From Bacteroidales bacterium (lineage in GTDB: Bacteria; Bacteroidota; Bacteroidia; Bacteroidales; UBA932), in assembly GCA_017439305.1 (NCBI GenBank), contig JAFSJK010000006.1:85554-149553 (forward strand): 64,000 nucleotides of DNA, given 5' to 3'. Shown here in pieces: positions 24,260 to 31,818 of the stretch; positions within the stretch are counted from its first letter, which is position 1; each line of letters starts with the position of its first letter. The position numbers and the translations under genes were made by a program. The notes beneath the pieces were generated by a model. It saw only the letters and a list, made by a program, of their open reading frames with translations. It did no database searches and was not told the origin of the DNA.

Positions 24260-24286
24260 GTTTGTCGGCGGAAATCTGTATCTTTG
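24257..24286 (+). promoter_or_regulatory. Promoter for the deoxyribosyltransferase-like operon
   Basis: TTTG at 24257-24260 and TATCTTTG at 24279-24286 have an 18-nt spacer. The -33 box lies in the tail of the tRNA terminator. Confidence 0.65.
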
Positions 24287-24301
24287 GACCCTACAAACAG
24301 A

Positions 24302-24739
24302 ATGACACCTCTCATGATTTACGTTGCATCCAGTTGGAGGAATCCCTATTATCCCGAAGTAGTCCAGCGCCTCCGCGCCGAAGGCTTTCCCGTCTACGAC
24401 TTCCGCAACCCGCCACACGGCGGTGCCGGTTTCCATTGGACCGACGTGGATGAAAAAGCGCCGGAATGGACATTCGAGCAGTATGCCGATGGATTGCACC
24501 ATCCGCTAGCCGAACGCCAGTTCGCCGCCGATCTGGAAGCCCTCGAGGCCGCCGACACTTGCGTCCTGGTCCTTCCTTGCGGTCGCAGTGCCCACACCGA
24601 AGCCGGATGGATGGCCGGGGCCGGAAAGAAAGTCATCGCCTACATTCCGGAGATGGTGGAACCGGAGCTGATGTACAAGCTGTTCGACCGGGTCGTCGGC
24701 AATCTGGATGATTTGGTTGAGAGCATCAATGATAGATAG
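24302..24739 (+). CDS. Nucleoside 2-deoxyribosyltransferase-superfamily protein
   Basis: This 145-residue protein starts at ATG 24302; ATG 24314 is an alternative. It resembles the small Rossmann-like nucleoside 2-deoxyribosyltransferase superfamily, with YVASSWRNPYYPEVVQRLRAEGFPVYDFRNPP at the N-terminus, FHWTDVD, DLEALEAADTCVLVLPCGRSAHTEAGWMAGAGKKV, and a tail with YKLFDR. The Glu in AHTEAGW matches the nucleophile region of true transferases. Many members are not enzymatically proven. A nucleosidase-like gene follows after 16 nt, suggesting a shared role in nucleoside turnover. Confidence 0.65.
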   Translation: MTPLMIYVASSWRNPYYPEVVQRLRAEGFPVYDFRNPPHGGAGFHWTDVDEKAPEWTFEQYADGLHHPLAERQFAADLEALEAADTCVLVLPCGRSAHTEAGWMAGAGKKVIAYIPEMVEPELMYKLFDRVVGNLDDLVESINDR

Positions 24740-24755
24740 TATCCGTTAGATCAAT

Positions 24756-25325
24756 ATGATAGATAAAAGTATCCTGGATGAACTCCGGGGCCGCGACGTG
24801 ATCCTGTTCGTCGCCGACGAAGGTGAAATAGCGCAGGAAAAGGTTCCGTTCCCCGTCGTGTACACGGGGATGGGCAAGATGCGCATGTTCAGCGCCCTTG
24901 TCAAGTGGTATGAGGCCAGGACCGGGAAAGGAAAGCCCGTCATCCTGAATGTCGGCAGCGCCGGATCGGCCCGGTATCCCATCGGGGAGATGCTGAACTG
25001 CAGCCACATCGTCAATGGCGGCAGCGAACTGGTCTATGACCGGATCGACCTGCCCGGAGACGGTTGCACCGTCTTCTCCGGCGATTACTTCATGAGTACG
25101 CAGACCTTCAGTCCGGAGCAGGTCAAGGATCTTGCCGGAAAGTTTGACCTGTTTGATATGGAGGCCTATGCCGCCGCCCAGTTCTGCAAACTGCACGGAC
25201 TCCCCTTTTACTGTTTCAAGGCAGTGTCGGACAACCTGGACGGCTCGTTGAAGGACTGGCAGACGATTCTCGGAGAAATCCGGGAGGATTTCACAGTCCT
25301 CCTGAATGAACTCAAGGCCGATTGA
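24756..25325 (+). CDS. MTA/SAH nucleosidase-like nucleoside phosphorylase-superfamily protein
   Basis: This 189-residue protein belongs to the purine nucleoside phosphorylase / MTA-SAH nucleosidase superfamily. Visible motifs are VVYTGMGKMRMFSAL, ILNVGSAGSARYPIGEML, LFDMEAYAAAQFCK (ribose-binding Glu) and CFKAVSDNLDG (catalytic Asp). It is about 40 residues shorter than standard MtnN, mostly at the N-terminus. The acting substrate could be methylthioadenosine, adenosylhomocysteine or another nucleoside. It lies between a deoxyribosyltransferase-like and an AlkD-like gene. Confidence 0.75.
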   Translation: MIDKSILDELRGRDVILFVADEGEIAQEKVPFPVVYTGMGKMRMFSALVKWYEARTGKGKPVILNVGSAGSARYPIGEMLNCSHIVNGGSELVYDRIDLPGDGCTVFSGDYFMSTQTFSPEQVKDLAGKFDLFDMEAYAAAQFCKLHGLPFYCFKAVSDNLDGSLKDWQTILGEIREDFTVLLNELKAD

Positions 25326-25338
25326 ACGACGAAGGCAT

Positions 25339-26049
25339 ATGAATTCGCTGCTTGACAAGATGCTTTCCCAGGCCGATCCGTCCCAGGTGCCGGGCCTTTC
25401 CCGCTTTTTCAAGACAGGGCCGGGACAGTATGGTGAAGGAGACAAGTTCCTGGGAATCAAAGTTCCCGTAACACGGGAAGTGGTAAAACAATGCTGGAAA
25501 CAGACCTCTTGGGAGGATTTGGAGGAATGCATCGCCAGCGAGTATCACGAAGTCAGGCTCGCTGCCCTGCTGGCGCTGGTGGAAATCTTCGCCCATGCTA
25601 AAAAGGACCCGGCCTTGCGGCAGGACTGCATCGACTTCTACCTTGCCCACACGGACCGGATCAACAACTGGGACCTGGTGGACCTGTCCTGCTATCCCCT
25701 GCTGGGCGTCTGGCTGCTGGACAAGGACCGGAGCCTGCTTTACAGGCTGGCGCGCAGCGGAAAGACCATCTGGGAGCAGCGCATCGGCATCGTCAGCACG
25801 ATGACTTTCATCCGGAACGGAGAACTGGAGGACACTTTTGCCATCGCCGACATCCTTCTCCATCATCCCCACGACCTCATCCACAAGGCGGTAGGCTGGC
25901 TGCTGCGGGAAGCCGGGAAACGGGACAAGGAAGCCCTGGTCTCCTTCCTCGAGACCCGCTATTCCGTGATGCCGCGGACGATGCTCCGCTATGCCATTGA
26001 AAAGTTCCCGGAAACGGAACGCCAGGGATATCTTAAAGCCGCACCTTGA
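25339..26049 (+). CDS. DNA alkylation repair protein (AlkD-like)
   Basis: This 236-residue protein starts at ATG 25339. It is an all-helical HEAT-like repeat protein of the AlkD family, which excises bulky or cationic alkylpurines without base flipping. Family-typical stretches include FFKTGPGQYGEGDKFLGIKVP, YHEVRLAALLALV, INNWDLVDLSCYPLLG (W and D at the active site), WEQRIGIVSTMTFIRNGELEDTFAIADILLHHPHDLIHKAVGWLLREAGK and MPRTMLRYAIEK. It follows the nucleosidase gene by 13 nt and overlaps the convergent lipoprotein gene by 17 nt. Confidence 0.88.
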   Translation: MNSLLDKMLSQADPSQVPGLSRFFKTGPGQYGEGDKFLGIKVPVTREVVKQCWKQTSWEDLEECIASEYHEVRLAALLALVEIFAHAKKDPALRQDCIDFYLAHTDRINNWDLVDLSCYPLLGVWLLDKDRSLLYRLARSGKTIWEQRIGIVSTMTFIRNGELEDTFAIADILLHHPHDLIHKAVGWLLREAGKRDKEALVSFLETRYSVMPRTMLRYAIEKFPETERQGYLKAAP

Positions 26050-26947
26050 TGAAAACCGGAAAGTGGTCGGAAGGGAGTTTCGCGATGTACCGTTCAAAGG
26101 ACACTTCGGCGGGAAAATCCCCCACCCGGTAATGCTCGTCCAGTTCCAGGGACTTGCGGTAGGTATCTGTCCGGACGGCGTAGTTGTCCACTTTCACGGT
26201 CGGTGACACGAAGATATGGTCTATCCGGCTGGAAGTGAAACTGTTGGGATCGAAGCCGTTGAAGGTGCCGTTGGGAACATACCGGTCAGCTGCGGTCTCG
26301 TAGGAATCCGTGAGCACCTCCGACTTTGTAAAGGTGCCGTATATCTCATTGGTCTGGTCCACGTTGAAATCGCCGGTCACGAACACGTACTCGGAAGGCT
26401 TGCACATCGATTCGATGCGGCTGACGATGAGTTTCGCGCTCTCGGCGCGGGCGACCACCCCGACATGGTCCATATGGAGGTTGAAGAACCAGATCCGCTT
26501 GCCGGAATCCTTGTCCTTCAGATATACCCAGGTACAGATGCGGATGCAGGCGGCGTCCCATCCCAGCCCCGGTTTATCCGGGGTTTCCGACAGCCAGAAC
26601 CAGCCCTTGTCCAGCAGGCCGAACCGGTCCTTGCGCCAGAACACCGGTTCGAATTCGCCGGCTTCGGCACCATCGTCACGGCCCACCCCGACATAGTCGT
26701 ATTCCTGCAGTTCGCCTGCCATGTCATGCAGCTGGTCTACAAGGACTTCCTGACTTCCAAAGATGTCCGGCCGCTCATAGCGCAGCATCGCGCACACGTA
26801 CGGAAAACGGTCTTCCCAGCCGTTGCCGCGGCCGGCGTCTCCTTCGTTTTCATAGCGGATATTGTAGCTTCCCACCTTCAGGGCGGTTTCCCGGGAACAG
26901 GCCGTAACGGCCAGCGCAAATGCCAGCGCGAACAAAAACTTCTTCAT
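26033..26947 (-). CDS. Endonuclease/exonuclease/phosphatase-family lipoprotein
   Basis: This 304-residue protein has a lipoprotein signal (MKKFLFALAFALAVTAC, Cys17). The EEP fold is clear: KVGSYNIRYEN (metal-binding Asn), IFGSQEVLVDQLHDM (Glu), FNLHMDHVGVVAR, FVTGDFNVDQTN (D-x-N), RIDHIFVS and LPSDHFPVFIKV (final Asp-His). Secreted or outer-membrane EEP proteins in Bacteroidetes act on extracellular nucleic acids, phospholipids or inositol phosphates; the substrate is not decided by sequence. It is monocistronic, with a promoter box at 26973-26980. Confidence 0.88.
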   Translation of the reverse strand: MKKFLFALAFALAVTACSRETALKVGSYNIRYENEGDAGRGNGWEDRFPYVCAMLRYERPDIFGSQEVLVDQLHDMAGELQEYDYVGVGRDDGAEAGEFEPVFWRKDRFGLLDKGWFWLSETPDKPGLGWDAACIRICTWVYLKDKDSGKRIWFFNLHMDHVGVVARAESAKLIVSRIESMCKPSEYVFVTGDFNVDQTNEIYGTFTKSEVLTDSYETAADRYVPNGTFNGFDPNSFTSSRIDHIFVSPTVKVDNYAVRTDTYRKSLELDEHYRVGDFPAEVSFERYIAKLPSDHFPVFIKVRL

Positions 26948-26972
26948 TTTCAGGGACCGGTTTGATTACCGA

Positions 26973-26980
26973 CAAAAATA
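26973..26980 (-). promoter_or_regulatory. Promoter -7 box for the EEP lipoprotein
   Basis: On the minus strand this reads TATTTTTG, 25 nt before the ATG at 26947. No clear -33 element. Confidence 0.5.
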
Positions 26981-27028
26981 CGATTTTTCTTCGGCCCATC
27001 CCATAAAAATTCGTTACTTTGTACTCTG

Positions 27029-29134
27029 ATGGAAGGAACGGTATACATAGCGGTCATCCTCCCCCTCAAACTGGAATGGGACCCTTGCTATCTGCTGCCC
27101 GATGGAATGGAAGTCCGGGTGGGCAGCCGGTTACGCGTGGAGTTTGCCCACAAGGAATACGTAGGGGTAGTCAGCGGGATGGATGTAACCCCGCAGACGT
27201 CCGTGGAAAAAATCCGCCCCGTCCTCTCGGTCGAGGAAGGACTTCCGTCCATCTCTCCGGATGAAATCCGGTTCTGGCGGGCCGTCGCCGACTACTATCT
27301 CTGCTCGGTCGGAGAAGTGTACAAGGCCGCTTGTCCGGCCCTGAGGCTGGACCGGGAAGAAGCCGGGATCCGGATGCGGGAACGTCTTGAAAACCAGTTG
27401 GAAAAACTCCGCGATAAAGCCGGGAAGGCCCGGAAGGACGAAACCCGGGAGAAATATCTCAAAGCGGCAGAAGCCGTGCAGGCCAAACTGGACGGGAAAA
27501 CGGCGGAAGCGACGGTTTCCGTAACGGGAATCACCCTTTCCCCTGCCCAGGAAAAGGCATCGGAGGGGATCCGGAAAGCCTTCGAAGCCGGAAAGACGGC
27601 GCTCTTGCACGGCGTCACCGGCTCCGGTAAAACGGAAATCTATCTCCGGTTCGCCCAGGAGATGCTCCGGAAAGGGCGCAGCGTCCTGTACCTTGTTCCC
27701 GAAATCGCCCTGTCCCGCCAATTGGAGGAACGGATTGCCGCCGTCTTCCCGGACGTGCTGGTCTTCCATTCCGGCGAAACGGCCGCCCGTCGGACGGAAG
27801 TCTCCGACCGGGTCCGCCAGGGCGGTCCTTACCTGGTCCTGGGAACCCGTTCCGCCCTCTTCCTCCCCCACCGCGGCCTGGGCCTCATCATCGTAGATGA
27901 AGAACACGACACCTCCTATAAACAGGATGCGCCGGCGCCGCGGTACAACGCCCGGGAAACCGCCATCATGCTGGGCGTCATCCAGGGCGCGCACGTCCTT
28001 CTGGGCAGTGCCACCCCCTCCTTGGAATCTCTCTATAATGCTGAAACAGGCCGATTTGTAAAGGTTGACCTGAAGGAACGCTTCCATAGTGGAGAGGAGG
28101 CTGACATCCAGATTATCGATACGGTGGCCGAACGCCGGAAACGGGGAATGACCGGACATCTGTCCCGGAAACTTCTCGCTGAAATCACCGCGACGACGGA
28201 AGCCGGAGGACAGGTCCTTGTCCTTCGGGCCCGGCGTTCATACGCCCCCTCCGTCCAATGCACGGAATGCGGCCGGATTCCCCGATGCCCGCACTGCCAT
28301 GTGCCCCTCAGCCTGCACCTGCACCCGGACCGCCTGGTCTGCCACTATTGCGGCCACACGGAACCCTATTCCGGCCACTGTCCTGCCTGTAACGGAGAAC
28401 TCCAACCGCTCGGCGCCGGCACGCAGATGATCGAGGAAGAACTGTGTTCCCTCCTGCCTGACCGCCGCATCGCCCGGCTGGACAGCGACACTCCGGCCGC
28501 GGAACAGGCCGGCATCATCCGGGATTTCGGGAAAGGAGAGATCGACATCCTGGTAGGCACGCAGGTCATCACGAAAGGGTTCGACTTCGAGCGGCTCAGC
28601 CTCGTCGCCGTCATCCAGGCCGACAGCCTCGTGGGCCAGCAGGATTTCCGTGCAGATGAACGCGCATTCCAGCTGCTGGAACAGTTCAGGGGCCGGTGCG
28701 GACGGCGCGGGACACCCGGAAAGATCATCATCCAGACCCGCGAACCCGCCCATCCCGTCTATGCCCGCCTGGAAGGGGAAGACGCCGGCAACCTGCTGGC
28801 CGAACGGAAACTGTTCGGATATCCGCCCTATACCCGCCTCGTCCATATCCAGCTGAAGGACAGCCATGAAAAACGGCTGGATTTTCTGGCCAGGGAGCTT
28901 CGTACCGCCCTTCTGGCCGCATTCGTCGATGTCGACAGCCCGCCCGCTGTCGTGGGGCCCTACACCCCGGTCGTGGACCGGATTGCCGGTGAATCCATCC
29001 GGCAGATCCGAGTCACCTTCGCCCGGAACAAGGCCCTTACCGCGCTGAAGCGGCGTCTCTCCGACGCCGTCAACTCATTCGGGAAAGAAAGGAAATACAC
29101 GGCCCATCTCTCCATCGACGTCGACCCTGCCTGA
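27029..29134 (+). CDS. priA: Primosomal protein N' (replication restart helicase PriA)
   Basis: PriA is a 3'-to-5' superfamily 2 helicase that reloads the replisome at collapsed forks. The protein has 701 residues, slightly short of E. coli PriA (732). The 3'-OH-binding domain is at about 1-100. Helicase motifs are LLHGVTGSGKTEIY (Walker A), LIIVDEEHDTSYKQD (DEEH box), LLGSATPSLES, and VGTQVITKGFDFERLSLV (motif V). The zinc region from about 410 shows CTECGRIPRCPHC and CHYCGHTEPYSGHCPAC, giving eight Cys ligands. parA follows 74 nt later from its own promoter. Confidence 0.97.
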   Translation: MEGTVYIAVILPLKLEWDPCYLLPDGMEVRVGSRLRVEFAHKEYVGVVSGMDVTPQTSVEKIRPVLSVEEGLPSISPDEIRFWRAVADYYLCSVGEVYKAACPALRLDREEAGIRMRERLENQLEKLRDKAGKARKDETREKYLKAAEAVQAKLDGKTAEATVSVTGITLSPAQEKASEGIRKAFEAGKTALLHGVTGSGKTEIYLRFAQEMLRKGRSVLYLVPEIALSRQLEERIAAVFPDVLVFHSGETAARRTEVSDRVRQGGPYLVLGTRSALFLPHRGLGLIIVDEEHDTSYKQDAPAPRYNARETAIMLGVIQGAHVLLGSATPSLESLYNAETGRFVKVDLKERFHSGEEADIQIIDTVAERRKRGMTGHLSRKLLAEITATTEAGGQVLVLRARRSYAPSVQCTECGRIPRCPHCHVPLSLHLHPDRLVCHYCGHTEPYSGHCPACNGELQPLGAGTQMIEEELCSLLPDRRIARLDSDTPAAEQAGIIRDFGKGEIDILVGTQVITKGFDFERLSLVAVIQADSLVGQQDFRADERAFQLLEQFRGRCGRRGTPGKIIIQTREPAHPVYARLEGEDAGNLLAERKLFGYPPYTRLVHIQLKDSHEKRLDFLARELRTALLAAFVDVDSPPAVVGPYTPVVDRIAGESIRQIRVTFARNKALTALKRRLSDAVNSFGKERKYTAHLSIDVDPA

Positions 29135-29158
29135 GCGTGGAACTTTGTGGAACAATCC

Positions 29159-29189
29159 TTGCGGATGCAGGGATTATTTCCTATATTTG
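29159..29189 (+). promoter_or_regulatory. Promoter for the parAB operon
   Basis: TTG at 29159-29161 and TATATTTG at 29182-29189 have a 20-nt spacer, with the parA ATG 19 nt after the -7 box. Confidence 0.75.
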
Positions 29190-29208
29190 TAGGCTTATAT
29201 CATTTTAT

Positions 29209-29982
29209 ATGGGAAAAGTCATCGCCATAGCGAACCAGAAAGGCGGCGTGGGCAAGACCACGACGGCCATCAATCTGGCGGCCTCCCTGGCCGTCCTCGA
29301 GAAGAACGTGCTCATCATCGACGCGGACCCTCAGGCCAACACCACGTCCGGCCTGAACTTCTCTCCGGAGGACGACCGTAAGCGTACCATCTATGAGGTC
29401 ATCCGGGGGGATATCCCCGCGGAGGACGCCCTGATCCAGACCGAGCTCCAGAAACTCCACATGATTCCGTCCCACATCAACCTGGTGGGCGCCGAAATCG
29501 AGATGGTCAAGTGGCCGGACCGGGAATCCTACCTCAAGAAGGCTTTGGCCCCCATCCGGGACCGCTATGACTACATCATCATCGACTGCTCCCCTTCCCT
29601 CGGCTTCATCACCGTGAACTGCCTCGTGGCGGCCGACTCCGTGATGATCCCGGTGCAACCGGAATTCTTCGCCCTGGAGGGCCTTGCAAAACTCATCCAG
29701 ACCATCCGCCTGGTCCAGAACAACATCAATCCCTCCCTCACGATCGAGGGCTTCGTGGTCACGATGTTCGACGGCCGTACCAAGGTGCACAGCCAGGTGG
29801 TGATGGAACTCCGGGACCATTTCAAGGACCTGGTGTTCAACACTATCATCCAGCGTTCGATCCGTCTCAGCGAAGCCCCTTCGCACGGGAAACCCATCGT
29901 CCTGTACGACGTAACCAACAACGGCACTTCCAACTACCTCCACCTGGCGGAGGAAGTGCTGGCCAAAAACGAGAACATCTGA
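29209..29982 (+). CDS. parA: Chromosome-partitioning ATPase ParA (Soj type)
   Basis: ParA forms ATP-dependent nucleoid gradients that pull ParB-parS complexes apart. The protein has 257 residues from ATG 29209, with no N-terminal HTH, so it is of the chromosomal (Soj) type. The deviant Walker A is NQKGGVGKTTTAINLA (K11, K16). DADPQANTT, YIIIDCSPSLG (Walker B) and PVQPEFFALEGL are typical. The stop overlaps the parB start in TGATG. No perfect parS palindrome was spotted nearby by eye. Confidence 0.96.
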   Translation: MGKVIAIANQKGGVGKTTTAINLAASLAVLEKNVLIIDADPQANTTSGLNFSPEDDRKRTIYEVIRGDIPAEDALIQTELQKLHMIPSHINLVGAEIEMVKWPDRESYLKKALAPIRDRYDYIIIDCSPSLGFITVNCLVAADSVMIPVQPEFFALEGLAKLIQTIRLVQNNINPSLTIEGFVVTMFDGRTKVHSQVVMELRDHFKDLVFNTIIQRSIRLSEAPSHGKPIVLYDVTNNGTSNYLHLAEEVLAKNENI

Positions 29983-30905
29983 TGGCGAAAGTGAAGCACG
30001 GCCTTGGAAAAGGCCTCGGCGCCTTGCTCGGAGACGATGCCGCCGACCTCAGCCAGATCCGCAAGCCGGTCGGCTACATCAACAAGGAAGTGGTCGGGAG
30101 CGCCGACCCTCAGGATACGTCCGACGTCCTCCGGATTCCGGTGGACCGGATGGAGCCGAATCCCTTCCAGCCCCGCATGAACTTCGACCAGGAAGCCCTC
30201 CAGGAACTGGCCGAGTCCATCCGGACCTTCGGGCTCATCCAGCCCGTCACGGTCCGCAAGAAAGGTTCCAAATACCAGATTATCAGCGGCGAACGCCGAT
30301 ACAGGGCTTCCATCCTTGCCGGGATGGACATGATCCCTGCCTATATCCGCGACGCCAACGACCAGGGCATGCTGGAAATGGCCATCGTGGAGAATATCCA
30401 GCGGGAGAACCTGGACCCTATCGAGGTGGCGATGAGCTACCAGCGCCTGATGGAGGAATGCCGGCTCACCCAGGAACAGATGGCCGACCGCGTGGGCAAG
30501 AAACGCGCCTCGGTCGCGAACCAGCTCCGGTTGCTGAAGCTTCCCGCCAAGGTCCAGTACGACCTGAAGGTGGGACTCCTGAGCGTCGGCCACGCCAAGG
30601 TGCTTCTGGGCGTGGATGACCCCAAAGCGCAGGAAATGCTTTGCGACCTGGTCGTACGCCGCGGCCTTTCCGTCCGTCAGCTCGAGGAGAAAGTCAAGGC
30701 CATGGAGAAGGGCGAACCGCAGGAGAAAGAGCCGCAGGACCTGCCGGACATGTATTACCGGCTGCTGGAGAATGTCGGGCGTTATTTCGGCGACAACATC
30801 TCCCTCCGCCGTTCCCCCTCCGGAAAGGGCACCATTACCATCAAGTTTGACTCGGACGAGCAGATGGAGCATTTCCTCCAGGCGCTCGACAGCAACCGTG
30901 GATAA
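29982..30905 (+). CDS. parB: Chromosome-partitioning protein ParB (CTPase clamp)
   Basis: ParB binds parS and slides as a CTP-dependent clamp. The protein has 307 residues. The N-terminal ParA-stimulating tail is KHGLGKGLGALLGDD. The CTP pocket includes IRTFGLIQPVTVRK, YQIISGERRYRASI and MAIVENIQRENLDPIEVAMSY. A central HTH (LTQEQMADRVGKKRASVANQLRLLKLP) binds DNA. The C-terminal dimer domain starts at about 245. It follows parA without a gap. Confidence 0.96.
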   Translation: MAKVKHGLGKGLGALLGDDAADLSQIRKPVGYINKEVVGSADPQDTSDVLRIPVDRMEPNPFQPRMNFDQEALQELAESIRTFGLIQPVTVRKKGSKYQIISGERRYRASILAGMDMIPAYIRDANDQGMLEMAIVENIQRENLDPIEVAMSYQRLMEECRLTQEQMADRVGKKRASVANQLRLLKLPAKVQYDLKVGLLSVGHAKVLLGVDDPKAQEMLCDLVVRRGLSVRQLEEKVKAMEKGEPQEKEPQDLPDMYYRLLENVGRYFGDNISLRRSPSGKGTITIKFDSDEQMEHFLQALDSNRG

Positions 30906-30911
30906 ACAGCC

Positions 30912-31808
30912 ATGAAATTCAGGATCATCCCCCTTCTCGCCGCCCTGCTGCTGCCTGCCGTCCTCCACGGCCAGGCACGGGACGACCAGTTCAAGCGGGA
31001 TGCCTTCTCCCAGAATTACGACGACACCACCAAGCAGGCGAAGACCGACAGCTCCAAGCTGTTCAGTTTCCGCCAGTATTTCGGCAGTCTCGCGCATAAA
31101 CGGCCCGGACAGGTCCAGAACCTGTTCATGGGCTCCACCGTCTTCGTCGGCGGCGGTCAGATCTACAACCGCCAGTATTGGAAGCTCCCCGTCGTATACG
31201 GCGGCATCGGCGCCGGAATCGGCATGGGCATCCATTTCAACAACCAGTACAAGGCTACCGGAGACGTGCGGTTCAAGCAGTACAGCACTTGGTCCTATGT
31301 CGGTGCGGGACTCGTCTGGTGGGCTTCGCTCGTCGACGCGACCGCCTGCTTCAAGTCGGACTTGCACCCCGATCCAGGCAAAGCCACCGTCTACTCCATC
31401 CTCATGCCCGGTTTGGGCCAGATCTACAACGGAGAATACTGGAAGATCCCCATCTACTGGGGCGCCATCGCCGGCGGCATCTACTTCTACTCGAACAACA
31501 AGCGCAATTACCAGCGATACAAATGGATCTATGACCAGGCCACGAGTACCGACCCCGCGGTGGAGAAGCCTCCTGTGTCGGCGGAGACCGCCCTCCTGTA
31601 CAGGGACATCTTCCGCCGCTACCGGGACTATTCCATCCTGGCCACGGCCCTTTTCTATGTGGTCCAGGTCGTGGATGCCAATGTGTTCGCCTATATGCAG
31701 GACTTCGAGATCGACGACGACATCACCCTCCGTCTCGAGCCCACGGTCCTTCCTTTCGAATATGCCCAGGCCCCCGCGCTGGGAATGGGACTGACCCTCA
31801 GATTTTAA
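30912..31808 (+). CDS. DUF5683-domain membrane protein
   Basis: This 298-residue protein has a signal peptide (MKFRIIPLLAALLLPAVLHGQA) and a DUF5683 region. The domain shows two repeats of a helical, Gly/Tyr-rich motif: FVGGGQIYNRQYWKLPVVYGGIGAGIG and MPGLGQIYNGEYWKIPIYWGAIAGGI. Several hydrophobic segments suggest insertion in a membrane. The C-terminus ends in Phe. In Bacteroidota the family typically follows parB, as here, with a 6-nt gap, so a link to envelope-chromosome coordination is possible but unproven. Confidence 0.85.
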   Translation: MKFRIIPLLAALLLPAVLHGQARDDQFKRDAFSQNYDDTTKQAKTDSSKLFSFRQYFGSLAHKRPGQVQNLFMGSTVFVGGGQIYNRQYWKLPVVYGGIGAGIGMGIHFNNQYKATGDVRFKQYSTWSYVGAGLVWWASLVDATACFKSDLHPDPGKATVYSILMPGLGQIYNGEYWKIPIYWGAIAGGIYFYSNNKRNYQRYKWIYDQATSTDPAVEKPPVSAETALLYRDIFRRYRDYSILATALFYVVQVVDANVFAYMQDFEIDDDITLRLEPTVLPFEYAQAPALGMGLTLRF

Positions 31809-31818
31809 GAAGAAGCTT

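Noticed and set aside
29159-30905. parS site near parAB
   Set aside because: I saw no match to the 16-bp parS palindrome by eye; a pattern search of the whole genome would be needed.
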